From an uncultured Oscillospiraceae bacterium (GTDB lineage: Bacteria > Bacillota > Clostridia > Oscillospirales > Oscillospiraceae), in contig CANQKA010000014.1 of assembly GCA_947624395.1 (NCBI GenBank), forward strand, positions 1-34,741: 34,741 nucleotides of DNA, in the 5' to 3' direction. Below are positions 23,824 through 32,752 of this stretch, one piece after another. Both the position numbers and the translations under genes were made by a program. The notes beneath the pieces are model-generated. The model searched no databases and had not been told where the DNA came from. It was given only the letters and a program-made list of their open reading frames with translations. Each line of letters begins with the position of its first letter. Position 1 is the stretch's first letter.

Positions 23824-26800
23824 TTATTTCACCAGTATCGACCGGATCTCGAAGGGCTTCATGGTGAACCGCACCCGGCCGTTTTCCACAGGCAGCTCCT
23901 CCTCGACCTCCTCCAGCAAATTCACGCCATAGGCCTTTTGGCGCCCCTCGGGCAGGGTCAGCACGGTTTTCGTCCGGGCGTTTTCGCTCTCATACAGCCG
24001 CAGTATCACCCCAACCCCGTCCTCGGCCTGCTTCACCGTCTCCAATATCACATTGTCCGGACCCACGGCGGCGTAGCTGTACCGGGCATCGGGCTTGCCG
24101 TGGCCGACGGCATAGGCCGGCTGGTTCAGCTTATAGGCCTCCCGGACCGTCCCGGCCTGCTGCCAGCCCTCCCCGTGGGGATAGAGGGCGTAGGTGAACC
24201 GGTGTTCCTCCACGTCCGCGTTGGGATTTGGCTCCACGCCGCACTTTATCAGCGTCAGCGCCACCACCCCGTCCAGCACCGAGTGGCCGTATTTGCAGTC
24301 ATTCAAAAGGCTCACGCCGTAGTGCCCCTCGGAGTAGTCCATCCACTTTTGCGCGCAGCTTTCAAATCTGGCCATATCCCATGTGGTGTTGGCGTGGACC
24401 TTCCGCTTGACGGAGCCGAACTGGACCTCGAACGTCGCCTCGTCGGTGTGGATATCCAGGGGGAACTCCGCCTTCAGCAGGTGCTGGTGCTCCTTCCAGT
24501 CCGCCCATGTCTCGAAGTCGATACGGCGGGTATCGGCGTAAAAGCGCACCTTTTGCCGGATGACGCTCCGGCTGCACCTGTATTCCATCTCCGCCGTGGC
24601 CCGGACCGGCCCTTCTTCCGTCCAGCGCATGGATACCAGCTCGTCCACCGGCCAGCTCTTCTCCGTGTAGAACATGTCGATGTCCCAGTTGTCGTAGTAT
24701 ATGGGCTTATCCTCGAATAGCCGCAGCTGGTTGAGCTTTTTCCCCGGCAGTGCCAGCTCCCGGTCGTATTCTTTGTCGTACAGGGACGCGATATGCCCCG
24801 CCTCGTCGAATGTGACGGCGTAAAACGGCGTCTCGATATGATACTCGTCCGGCCGCGTGAACGCGCTCGCCGCCTTTGGCGTGTCCGTGGCCGTCAAGGC
24901 CATCCACCCCTTGGGGGGCAGACCTTTCACATACGCCACGGCCCCGTCGGCCATCTGCTGGACGGGATACACGTTCCCGTCCGGGTCACGCAGCGCCCCG
25001 GCGCTTATATCCCCCAGGCACACCGCGTCGTCCCGCCGGAACCCAAGGGTGTTGAACACGGTCACGGCCTGGCCCGGCCCGGCCAGCTTTTCCAGCCTGT
25101 CGCGAATAAGCGCGCCCGTCTCGGCCAAAAGCCCCTCGTACTCGGCCTTTGTGACCTCGTATACCTCGCCGATGGAGCTTCCCGGCAGGATGTCGTGGAA
25201 CTGGTTCAACAGGACCACGTCCCGCCACAGCCGTGCAAGCGTTTCCGCCGGATGATCGCCGGACAGCACCCCCAGCAGCTCCGCGTCCATCAGGGCCAGC
25301 TCGCTTTTCCGGTTGCCCCGCTTATTGCGGGCCATGGAGGTATAGGTCCCCCGGTGGTACTCGAAGTAAAATTCTCCCTCCCACCGTTCCAGACGCCTGT
25401 TGCCCCGGACCCGCTGGGCCAGCTGGTCAAAATAGGTCCTGGCCGTCTCCTGGCGGACCCTGGGCATTCCGGGCAGGCCCTTTTCCATGCGCACCGACGT
25501 CTCCAGCATATCGCGGGTGGGACCGCCGCCACCGTCGCCGTAGCCGTAGGACACCAGAATATCGTTGTTGATCTCCTTGTTCTGGTACCGCTCCCAGCCG
25601 CCCATGAGCGCGTCCGGGTGTAAAAAGCCGTTGTAGGTGGTGAAGAAGCTGGTTTTCGGGTCCTGCCCCACGCCCACGGTGGTGATGAGATGGGCCAGTA
25701 CCTCGGACCCGTCGATGCCCCGCCATATAAACGTGTCGTTGGGTATCTTATTGAGCTGGTTCCATGCCAGCTTGGTGGTCATGAAATAGTCCACCCCGGC
25801 CTTTTTCATGATCTGGGGCAGCGCCCCCGAATAGCCGAACACGTCCGGCAGCCAGAGTATCTTGCAGTCGTAGCCGAACTCCTGTCTGAAAAACCGCTTG
25901 CCGTACAGAAATTGCCGCACCAGGCTCTCCCCGCTGGTCAGGTTCGTGTCCATTTCCAGCCATGTGGCACCCTCTACCTCCCAGCGGCCCTGGGCTACCC
26001 GCTCTTTGATGCGGGCGTACAGATCCGGATAGCGCTGTTTGAGGAAATAGTAAAGCACCGGCTGGCTGGACATGAATTTATAGCCGGGGTACTCGTCCAT
26101 GAGCTTGAGCACCGTGGCGAAGGACCGGACCACCTTCTCCCGCGTCTGGGCCACGGTCCACCACCATGCCACGTCGATATGGGTGTGGCCGATGCAGGTG
26201 GCGATGACCTCGTCATGCCCGCCCATTTTTTCATAGAGCTCCCGGCTGATATATGCCTGCGCCGCGGCCAGGGAGGCGTAAAAGTCCTCCGAATATGGCT
26301 GGCGCATGTCCAGCAGGTTCACGGTGTCGTTCAGCACGGTCTGGATGTCCAGCCGGACTTTGCTGTCCTGTCCCATGCGGGCAAAGCCCTGTAAGGGTAC
26401 CTGCATGTCCCAATAGAGCCTGTTGATATCCTCGTCCAGGGTGTACAGCTCCGCCAGGAAGCAGAACTCCCGGTGCAGCGTGCCCGTGTACGCCTGTACG
26501 TCCACGGTCAGCGTCCGCCCGCCCTTTGCGTGCCGGTCCAGCAATATCTCCCGGTGGTTCATGTCCGCGCCCTGGACGGGCACGCCGTCGATGAAAATGA
26601 GAAACTGGGGATTTTTCCCGTCGTCCCACTCCTCGATCTGGGTCTTCACCCGCAGCCACACGCTCTTGCCGTCATAGGCGTCCGGGACGGTCACCCGGCC
26701 CCGAAACCAGTAGTGCTCGCCGGGGATGCCTTTGAAGTCCCCGCCGTGGCCCTTGAATTTGCCCTCGAAATTATCCGTACCGGCGTAGACGGCATACCAG

Positions 26801-26973
26801 CGCATGCTCTCGCTGTCGAAGTCCTCCCAGGCGGGACCGTTGGCGTCCGCCTCCTCCGGCCGGAAATAGAGCCCGCGCTTATACTGCCAGCGTGTAAGGG
26901 GCGCGCTGTCCAAAAACCGCAGCCGCCCCAGCTGGTCGCAGATCACCCGGATACGTTGGTCGATGAAATACAT
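23824..26973 (-). CDS. Alpha-mannosidase, glycoside hydrolase family 38
   Basis: 1049 aa, a usual length for bacterial GH38 enzymes, with no signal peptide, so it acts in the cytoplasm on imported mannosides. The N-terminal 250 residues are the beta-rich domain preceding the barrel (HYWFRGRVTVP...). The catalytic barrel has the zinc motif IGHTHIDVAWWW (His263, His265, Asp267), EGATWLEMDTNL, and the nucleophile Asp377 in WLPDVFGYSGALPQ. A further His/Asp pair is in NQFHDILPGSSIGEVYE. C-terminal beta domains complete the fold. The ATG at 26973 has GAGAGG 9 nt ahead. It lies downstream of the sugar ABC transporter genes and has its own promoter at 27009-27037. Together with the GH20 gene this suggests use of N-glycan-type oligosaccharides. 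Confidence 0.94.
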   Translation of the reverse strand: MYFIDQRIRVICDQLGRLRFLDSAPLTRWQYKRGLYFRPEEADANGPAWEDFDSESMRWYAVYAGTDNFEGKFKGHGGDFKGIPGEHYWFRGRVTVPDAYDGKSVWLRVKTQIEEWDDGKNPQFLIFIDGVPVQGADMNHREILLDRHAKGGRTLTVDVQAYTGTLHREFCFLAELYTLDEDINRLYWDMQVPLQGFARMGQDSKVRLDIQTVLNDTVNLLDMRQPYSEDFYASLAAAQAYISRELYEKMGGHDEVIATCIGHTHIDVAWWWTVAQTREKVVRSFATVLKLMDEYPGYKFMSSQPVLYYFLKQRYPDLYARIKERVAQGRWEVEGATWLEMDTNLTSGESLVRQFLYGKRFFRQEFGYDCKILWLPDVFGYSGALPQIMKKAGVDYFMTTKLAWNQLNKIPNDTFIWRGIDGSEVLAHLITTVGVGQDPKTSFFTTYNGFLHPDALMGGWERYQNKEINNDILVSYGYGDGGGGPTRDMLETSVRMEKGLPGMPRVRQETARTYFDQLAQRVRGNRRLERWEGEFYFEYHRGTYTSMARNKRGNRKSELALMDAELLGVLSGDHPAETLARLWRDVVLLNQFHDILPGSSIGEVYEVTKAEYEGLLAETGALIRDRLEKLAGPGQAVTVFNTLGFRRDDAVCLGDISAGALRDPDGNVYPVQQMADGAVAYVKGLPPKGWMALTATDTPKAASAFTRPDEYHIETPFYAVTFDEAGHIASLYDKEYDRELALPGKKLNQLRLFEDKPIYYDNWDIDMFYTEKSWPVDELVSMRWTEEGPVRATAEMEYRCSRSVIRQKVRFYADTRRIDFETWADWKEHQHLLKAEFPLDIHTDEATFEVQFGSVKRKVHANTTWDMARFESCAQKWMDYSEGHYGVSLLNDCKYGHSVLDGVVALTLIKCGVEPNPNADVEEHRFTYALYPHGEGWQQAGTVREAYKLNQPAYAVGHGKPDARYSYAAVGPDNVILETVKQAEDGVGVILRLYESENARTKTVLTLPEGRQKAYGVNLLEEVEEELPVENGRVRFTMKPFEIRSILVK

Positions 26974-27008
26974 ATGAGATACCTCTCGGTCATTTTGGTG
27001 GCGCTGCC

Positions 27009-27037
27009 ATTATATAGGATAGCAGGAAGATAAACAA
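27009..27037 (-). promoter_or_regulatory. Promoter of the GH38 gene
   Basis: On the minus strand TTGTTT (27032-27037), a 17-bp spacer and a perfect TATAAT (27009-27014), about 36 bp ahead of the start codon. It overlaps the downstream flank of the hairpin at 27039-27063. Confidence 0.7.
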
Positions 27038-27038
27038 G

Positions 27039-27063
27039 GGGGCCATTGTGAACCAATGGCCCC
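27039..27063 (-). terminator. Terminator or attenuator after the binding-protein gene
   Basis: GGGGCCATTG and CAATGGCCCC form a 10-bp stem with a 5-nt loop, followed on the minus strand by CTTGTTTATCTT, a poor U-tract. Partial read-through into the mannosidase gene is likely. Confidence 0.6.
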
Positions 27064-27100
27064 AGAATATTGCTTTACTTGTCTGTCAGTTCACGTCGGC

Positions 27101-28579
27101 TCAGCCGGCCAGCCACGCGTCGAACTGGCTCTGGGCCTCGGCAACTATCTCGTCAAATCCCTCGGCCCGCATAGCCTCCATCATGTTGGGCACTTCCACG
27201 TCAGGGTCGCCGGTGCCGGTCTGGATCAGGCCCTTGTACTCGGCGAAGATGGCCTGGCAGGCGGCCAGCTGGTCGGCCACGGGGGTGGCGTCGAAGATGA
27301 AGCCCAGCGCCGGGGACGGCGTGGCGTTCTCGTTCTGGACCTGGACCTCGTTGACATAGTAGTTCTCGGGGACCACGTACTGGTCTTCCGCAGGAGCTTC
27401 CTCGCCCTCGGCGGGCTCATACTTGGTGGCCTCCAGGGTCATGTCGAAGAAGGTGCCCTGGGTATAGGCGGCCAGGGTCCAGTCGGTGTTGAGCTTGTAA
27501 ACGCCGGTCTCGCCGGTGTCCTTATCCTGGACATACTCGAAGTTCACGCCTTCCTCGCCGTAGGCCAGCGCGTCACGCAGCCAGCTGTCGGTGTTGACCA
27601 GCTCCAGCACCTTCAGCGCCTCCAGCGGATGCTCGGAGGAAGCGGAGATGCAGGCCATGGAGCCCTGCACGGTGTCGTTGGACAGCACCGTATCCTCGAA
27701 CTGGCTCACGACCACGGGGCAGCCGCGGCCCTCGCCCCAGCCCTTGGCGGCGGAGGGCCAGCCCTGGGCCACGCCCAGCGCGCAGATGCCGGTGGCCTCG
27801 TCGGCCACGGCCGCGTCGGAGTTGATGAGGCCGGCGTTGAAGTACTCATGCATGGTCCGCAGGTCGGCCAGCACGTCCTCCTGCTCGAACACGGGGACGA
27901 TCTTGTTCTCGCCGCTGGTGTAGCTGATGCCGATGGTGGGCAGGCCGGTGCCGAAGTTATCGTACTTGTTGCCGATGATGGCGGAGATGCCGTCCTTGTT
28001 CATCAGGAACACGTCGCCGGTCTCTTCATGAACAGCTTCCAGGATGGGCCCGATATCCGCCAGGGTGTGGGCGTCGGCATACTCGGGGTGATCCGCCACA
28101 TACTCTTCCGTCCAGACGAAGTACTGGGTCATGGAGGAGTCCTTATAGGCGGGGATGGCGTACAGCTTGCCGTCGATCTCGCAGGCCTTCAGGTAATCCT
28201 CGGGGATGGTCTCGGTCAGGCCCGGCGTCTCCTTGATGAGCTCGGTCAGGTCGGCGAAAGCGCCCATGTTCACGTCGCCGATATAGGAGCCGGAGTCGGT
28301 GAACATGATGTCATAGGGCTCGTTGGTCTGCACGATGACGCTGCGCCGGTCGCCCCAGTCGCCCCAGGAGATGCACTGCACATCCAGATGCACGCCGATC
28401 TTTTCCTCCAGGTAGGCGTCAACTTTGGCCTTCCAGGAGTCATAGTTGGCGGGCTGGCCGCCGCCCACCATGTACCAGGTGATGGTGGGGATGTCGTCCG
28501 CCAGCGCGCTGGCGCCCAGGCAGGCGAACATGGAAACGACCATCACGACTGCCAGGAGCATGGATAACAACTTTTTCAT
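27101..28579 (-). CDS. Extracellular solute-binding protein of a sugar ABC transporter (LplA-like)
   Basis: 492 aa. The signal sequence KKLLSMLLAVVMVVSMFACLGASALA ends near an ALA/DD cleavage site; the cysteine in MFAC does not fit a good lipobox, so anchoring as a lipoprotein is uncertain. The mature N-terminus (TITWYMVGGGQPANYDSW) and segments such as LYAIPAYKDSSMTQYFVWTEE match family 1 binding proteins, and the C-terminal part (SPALGFIFDATPVADQLAAC onward) resembles the DUF3502 end of LplA-type proteins. It would capture an oligosaccharide for the two permeases encoded just upstream. AGGAGG stands 8 nt ahead of the ATG at 28579. No ATPase gene is present; in this transporter class a shared MsmX-like ATPase encoded elsewhere is usual. 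Confidence 0.9.
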   Translation of the reverse strand: MKKLLSMLLAVVMVVSMFACLGASALADDIPTITWYMVGGGQPANYDSWKAKVDAYLEEKIGVHLDVQCISWGDWGDRRSVIVQTNEPYDIMFTDSGSYIGDVNMGAFADLTELIKETPGLTETIPEDYLKACEIDGKLYAIPAYKDSSMTQYFVWTEEYVADHPEYADAHTLADIGPILEAVHEETGDVFLMNKDGISAIIGNKYDNFGTGLPTIGISYTSGENKIVPVFEQEDVLADLRTMHEYFNAGLINSDAAVADEATGICALGVAQGWPSAAKGWGEGRGCPVVVSQFEDTVLSNDTVQGSMACISASSEHPLEALKVLELVNTDSWLRDALAYGEEGVNFEYVQDKDTGETGVYKLNTDWTLAAYTQGTFFDMTLEATKYEPAEGEEAPAEDQYVVPENYYVNEVQVQNENATPSPALGFIFDATPVADQLAACQAIFAEYKGLIQTGTGDPDVEVPNMMEAMRAEGFDEIVAEAQSQFDAWLAG

Positions 28580-28621
28580 GTGGGTTCCTCCTAAATAAAA
28601 TTTTTCAGGTATTTATTGATA

Positions 28622-28635
28622 CGGCCCGGAGGCCG
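28622..28635 (-). other. Small stem-loop between permease and binding-protein genes
   Basis: CGGCC-cgga-GGCCG in the 74-bp gap, with an A/T-rich stretch after it on the minus strand. It may be an mRNA processing or stabilising element that raises binding-protein output relative to the permeases. Confidence 0.35.
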
Positions 28636-28653
28636 AAGCAATACTTGCCGCTC

Positions 28654-29577
28654 TCAGCCCTTCACCGCGCCCACGGTCAGGCCGGAGATAAAGTACTTCT
28701 GGAAAAACGGGTACACGCACGCGATAGGCACCGCCACCACGAACGCGATGGCCATGCGCACGCTCTCCTGGGGCATGTTCTTTTTCAGGTCGCTTGCCGT
28801 GCTCAAAAGGGCCGTGGGGTTCTTGGTCAGATAGGCCAGGTTATTTTGCATGGCGTTGAGCATCGCCTGTAAGGACCGCAGGTTATCGCTGCTGATATAC
28901 AGCTGGGCCTGAAACCAGTCGTTCCAGTAGCCGAAGGCCAAAAACAGCCCGATGGTGGCCAGCACCGGCTTGGATATGGGCAGCACGATCCGGGAGAAGA
29001 TGGTGAACTGGCTGGCCCCGTCGATCTTGGCCGACTCGATCACCTCGTCCGGTATGGTCGTGCGGAAGAACGTGCGGGTGATGGTCACGTTGAAGCTGGA
29101 CACCGCCAGGGGCAGTATCAATATCCACATGGTGTCCCGCAGGTGCAGTATCTGGGAGTTGACCATATAGGACGCGGCCATGCCGCCGCCGAAGATCATG
29201 GGGATGAACACCACGATAGCCATAAAGCCGTTGAGCCGGTATTCCCGGCGGCTCAGCACATAGCCCATCAGCGTGGTCAGCGCCACGCCCAGCACCGTGC
29301 CCAGCACGGTGACGTACACCGACACCCACAGGGCGTGCAAAATGGTCTGCCGCTGGCCCCACAGGTACTTATACGCCTCGCCGGAGAAGGTCTCGGCGGT
29401 GACGTACAGCTGATACCCCTGGCGGCGTATCACGTCGTTGTTCGTCAGGGAGATGACGAAGATGAATATGATGGGCAGAAAGCACGCCAGCGCCACGACC
29501 AGGAAGAAGATGTTGAAGATGGCGTTGGTGGCCGGCTTTATCCGGTTCAGGTGGGTCACGCCGTCGCCCTGATGCAT
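28654..29577 (-). CDS. Sugar ABC transporter permease, LplC/YtcP-like
   Basis: 307 aa from the ATG at 29577, which has AAAGGA 7 nt ahead; GTG 29604 or TTG 29595 are less likely alternatives in the same frame. Six membrane segments are visible, starting with NAIFNIFFLVVALACFLPII. The coupling-loop motif (EAA loop) reads ESAKIDGASQFTIFSRIVLPISKP, typical of the MalG side of carbohydrate importers. The C-terminus ends KYFISGLTVGAVKG, the usual end of this family. It pairs with the LplB-like permease encoded 31 bp upstream and with the binding protein encoded next. The substrate is inferred from the neighbouring GH38 and GH20 genes to be a mannose- or HexNAc-containing oligosaccharide. Confidence 0.9.
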   Translation of the reverse strand: MHQGDGVTHLNRIKPATNAIFNIFFLVVALACFLPIIFIFVISLTNNDVIRRQGYQLYVTAETFSGEAYKYLWGQRQTILHALWVSVYVTVLGTVLGVALTTLMGYVLSRREYRLNGFMAIVVFIPMIFGGGMAASYMVNSQILHLRDTMWILILPLAVSSFNVTITRTFFRTTIPDEVIESAKIDGASQFTIFSRIVLPISKPVLATIGLFLAFGYWNDWFQAQLYISSDNLRSLQAMLNAMQNNLAYLTKNPTALLSTASDLKKNMPQESVRMAIAFVVAVPIACVYPFFQKYFISGLTVGAVKG

Positions 29578-29608
29578 TTTCTTTTCCTTTGCCAATGGAC
29601 CCACCCCC

Positions 29609-30589
29609 TCAGATCAGCGCGCTGGCCCTATCGACCTTGCGCACGATGCCGTTGGCGATCAAAATGGTGATGCACCCCACCACCGACTGGAACAGGCTGG
29701 CCGCCGCCGTCTTGCCCAGGCTCACGGAATTGGAGGTCAGCATTTGATAGATCTTCACATCGAAAGTTGCCACCACCGGCGTAAGCGGCTGGTTGGCGCC
29801 ACGGGACACCTGGTAGAAAAGGCCGAAGTCCGTGGAGAATATATGTCCCACCGACAGGATGAACATCATGATGATAATGGGCTTCAAGCTGGGCAGGGTC
29901 ACATACCGGCCCTGCTGGAACTTGCTGGCCCCGTCCAGCACCGCCGCCTCGTACAACGTGGAGTCGATGCCCGTGATGCTTGCCAGGTACACCACCATAC
30001 TGTACCCGATGGATTTCCAAATGTGCATGATGATGAGGATATAGGGCCAGTATTTCGGCTCGAAATACCAGTTGATGCTCTCCCCGCCCAGGGCCCGTAT
30101 CAGCGCGTTCAAAAGCCCCTTGTCCGTGATGAGGAACGCGTAAACGAAATAGGTGACCACCACCCAGCTCATGAAGTGGGGCATGAACATCAGCGTCTGA
30201 TACGTCTTGGACTTGCGCTTGGAGTATATGTTGCTGATCATGATGGCGAACAGCACCGGCAGCACGATGTCCAAAATGATGAACGCCACGTTATACAGCA
30301 GCGTATTGCGCAGTATCTGGGGGAAGTCCCGCAGGCCGAAGAAGTATTTGAAGTTGTCAAAGCGCACCCAGTCGCTCTTTAAAAGGCTGGTCACAAAGCC
30401 CGCGCCGGGGGTGATCTTGTAGTCCTTGAAGGCGATGATAACGCCGAACATGGGCAGGTAGCAGAACAGTATGTACCACACGAAGGTGGGCAGGCTCAGC
30501 AGCGTAAGCTCCGTGTCGTCCTTTGTCCACCGGCGGCGCTTTTTCGGCGCCAGCTCGGTCCGCCTCTTTTTCCCTTCCGTCCGTCCCAT
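29609..30589 (-). CDS. Sugar ABC transporter permease, LplB-like
   Basis: 326 aa. A basic N-terminus (GRTEGKKRRTELAPKKRRR) precedes the first membrane segment LPTFVWYILFCYLPMFGVII, whose wording with FKDYKITPG is a strong mark of the LplB/YteP group. The coupling loop is YEAAVLDGASKFQQGRYVTLPSLKP. Six membrane segments are expected, with MFILSVGHIFSTDFGLFYQV before the last pair. It is the first gene of the transporter operon; AAGGGGG lies 10 nt ahead of the ATG at 30589. A TATAAT is found about 50 bp further upstream. Confidence 0.92.
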   Translation of the reverse strand: MGRTEGKKRRTELAPKKRRRWTKDDTELTLLSLPTFVWYILFCYLPMFGVIIAFKDYKITPGAGFVTSLLKSDWVRFDNFKYFFGLRDFPQILRNTLLYNVAFIILDIVLPVLFAIMISNIYSKRKSKTYQTLMFMPHFMSWVVVTYFVYAFLITDKGLLNALIRALGGESINWYFEPKYWPYILIIMHIWKSIGYSMVVYLASITGIDSTLYEAAVLDGASKFQQGRYVTLPSLKPIIIMMFILSVGHIFSTDFGLFYQVSRGANQPLTPVVATFDVKIYQMLTSNSVSLGKTAAASLFQSVVGCITILIANGIVRKVDRASALI

Positions 30590-30640
30590 ACCAGGCGCAC
30601 CCCCTTATCGACAAAACGCACAAAAACGATTCCCATGTTG

Positions 30641-30646
30641 ATTATA
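30641..30646 (-). promoter_or_regulatory. -10 element of the sugar transporter operon
   Basis: Perfect TATAAT on the minus strand, about 52 bp ahead of the LplB-like start. The hexamer 17 bp upstream (TATATA) is a poor -35, so an activator may be needed. The 297-bp gap 30590-30886 holds this, the divergent promoter of the GH20 gene and a pair of short direct repeats. Confidence 0.5.
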
Positions 30647-30845
30647 CACTTTGTGCCATTTGATATATAGTATCTAAAAGTCATTTAATAGTACTAATAG
30701 GATACTTTTCCAGGAAATTATGCAAAAATCCGCACTGCGTTACGGCTCCGTCTGTTAAATTGCACAAAATCCGTCAGTTTCGCATGTGAGAACTGCCGAT
30801 TTTTTCCAGAAAAGACATTTTCTGTTCCACATTTCGCCCCCGGCC

Positions 30846-30854
30846 TGTTATGAT
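30846..30854 (+). promoter_or_regulatory. Extended -10 promoter of the GH20 gene
   Basis: TGT followed by TATGAT, an extended -10 (TGN-TATGAT), 33 bp ahead of the GH20 start. No convincing -35 is seen. Confidence 0.5.
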
Positions 30855-30886
30855 GGACGTAAATCATGAAAAAGGAGCGTGCAGCT

Positions 30887-32752
30887 ATGCCACAGAAGAT
30901 ACATTTGACCGGTCAAATGCCGGAAAACTGGGAGCTTGCATTGGCGGAGCTCAAGGAAGAGCTGGGCTTTGTCCCGGCGGAGGACGGCATGGAGATCGTC
31001 TGCCGGCAGGGCGAGGCCCTGGCCGTGGACAGCGACGGGACACAGGTCTGCCTCACCTGGGCCCAACCCATCCAGTTTTACCGGGCCCTGAGCCTCATCC
31101 CCCTGCCCCTTGCCCCCTGTTCCATCCACGAAAAACCCCGGTTCGCCTCTGTGGGGCCGATGTTCGACTGCTCCCGCAACGCGGTATTGAAGCCGGAGGC
31201 GGTGAAGCTGTTTTTACGCAAAATGGCCCTGATGGGCCTCAACCTGGGCATGCTGTACACCGAGGACACCTACGAGATACCGGAGCAGCCCTTTTTTGGC
31301 TACAAGCGCGGCCGGTACACCTATGAGGAACTGAAGGCCCTGGACGATTACGCCGCCCTGTTCGGCATCGAGCTTTGCCCCTGCATCCAGGTCCTGGGCC
31401 ACTTAAAGCGGGTGCTGCACTGGCCGGCGTTCCACGCCCTGCGGGACAACGCCGAGGTCCTCCTGGCGGACGATGAGTGTACATACGCGCTCATCGACCA
31501 GATGCTCCGGGCGGCCAGCGCGCCATTTCGCTCCCGGCGCATCCACATCGGCATGGACGAGGCATATGGCGTGGGCCTGGGCGAGCACCTGGCCCGCTTT
31601 GGCTACGAGGACCCGCGCAGCGTCATCGGCCGGCATTTGACCCGTGTGCTGGACATCGCGGACAAGTACGGCTTGCAGCCCATGATGTGGAGCGACATGT
31701 ATTTCCACCTGGACGGCGGCGGCTATCACAGCGAGAACATGCCCTCGGAAAAGGCCATCGCCGCCGTGGACAGGCGGGTGAGCCTTGTCTATTGGGACTA
31801 TTACCACGCCAAAGAAGAGCAGTACGCCTGGGCGCTGAAAAAGCACGCCGTCTTCGGCGTGCCCACCGTCTTTGCCGGCGGCCTCTGGACCTGGCCCGGC
31901 CCCGCGCCGGTCTATCCTCTGGCCATCGAGAACACGGTGGCGGGCCTTTCCGCCTGCATGAAGGCGGACGTGGACACGGTGCTGGCCACCGCCTGGGGGG
32001 ACAATGGCGCGGAGTGCAATATGCTGGCCGCTCTTCTTGGCATGCAGCTTTACGGCGAGATGACCTACACCGGCGCGTACGACCCGGACGCGCTGGCGGC
32101 GCGGTTCCGCCGCTGCTGCGGGGCGGACGCCCGGGCCTTTTTGGACCTGAGCCGCCTCAATTACACCCCCGCCATCAAGAACCTGCCCGCCGACCCGGCG
32201 AACGTGTGCAAGTTCATGCTGTACCAGGACCCGCTGGTGCAGCTTTTCGAGGCGGACACGGAGGGGTATCATCTGGCGGAGCACTTCGCCGCGCTGGTGC
32301 CTCTGTACGCCCGCCACGCGGCGGAAAACCCGGCCTACGAGCTGCTTTTCGAGCACTACGCCGCCCTGGCTCACGCCCTGGCCCTCAAATGCGCCTGGCA
32401 CGAAAACGCCGCCAGGGCGGTCCGCACCGGCGACCGGGAGCTGGCGGCGGAGCTGGCCGGGAGCGTCCCCGCCGCCATCGAGGCGGTGCAGATATTGCGG
32501 CAGCTCTGGCGGCGGCTGTGGGAGAGCACCAACAAGCCCAACGGCTTTGAGGTGATCGACGTGCGCCTGGGGGGCGTGGCCGCCCGCTTGGACACCGCAC
32601 GGGAGAAGATGCGCGCCTTTGCCGACGGCCGGGTGGACGATATCCCGGAGCTTTCCGAGCCGTCGCTTATATGCAAGCGCCGGCCCGACGGCTCCATCGG
32701 CTGCACCAACACCATGGACGAGATCGCCACGGCGTGCACCATTGATTGGTGA
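30887..32752 (+). CDS. Glycoside hydrolase family 20 beta-N-acetylhexosaminidase-like enzyme
   Basis: 621 aa, cytoplasmic. The ATG at 30887 is chosen over the in-frame ATG at 30866 because AGGAG lies 9 nt before it. Residues 1-85 form the N-terminal alpha/beta domain of GH20; the barrel begins at PRFASVGPMFDCSRN. The catalytic pair Asp224-Glu225 is in RIHIGMDEAYGVGLG, followed by MMWSDMYFH and FAGGLWTWPGP, which line the sugar site. The C-terminal 200 residues are helical. It removes terminal beta-linked GlcNAc or GalNAc in related enzymes. It is divergent from the sugar ABC transporter and probably acts on what that system imports. A GNAT gene starts within its stop codon. Confidence 0.85.
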   Translation: MPQKIHLTGQMPENWELALAELKEELGFVPAEDGMEIVCRQGEALAVDSDGTQVCLTWAQPIQFYRALSLIPLPLAPCSIHEKPRFASVGPMFDCSRNAVLKPEAVKLFLRKMALMGLNLGMLYTEDTYEIPEQPFFGYKRGRYTYEELKALDDYAALFGIELCPCIQVLGHLKRVLHWPAFHALRDNAEVLLADDECTYALIDQMLRAASAPFRSRRIHIGMDEAYGVGLGEHLARFGYEDPRSVIGRHLTRVLDIADKYGLQPMMWSDMYFHLDGGGYHSENMPSEKAIAAVDRRVSLVYWDYYHAKEEQYAWALKKHAVFGVPTVFAGGLWTWPGPAPVYPLAIENTVAGLSACMKADVDTVLATAWGDNGAECNMLAALLGMQLYGEMTYTGAYDPDALAARFRRCCGADARAFLDLSRLNYTPAIKNLPADPANVCKFMLYQDPLVQLFEADTEGYHLAEHFAALVPLYARHAAENPAYELLFEHYAALAHALALKCAWHENAARAVRTGDRELAAELAGSVPAAIEAVQILRQLWRRLWESTNKPNGFEVIDVRLGGVAARLDTAREKMRAFADGRVDDIPELSEPSLICKRRPDGSIGCTNTMDEIATACTIDW

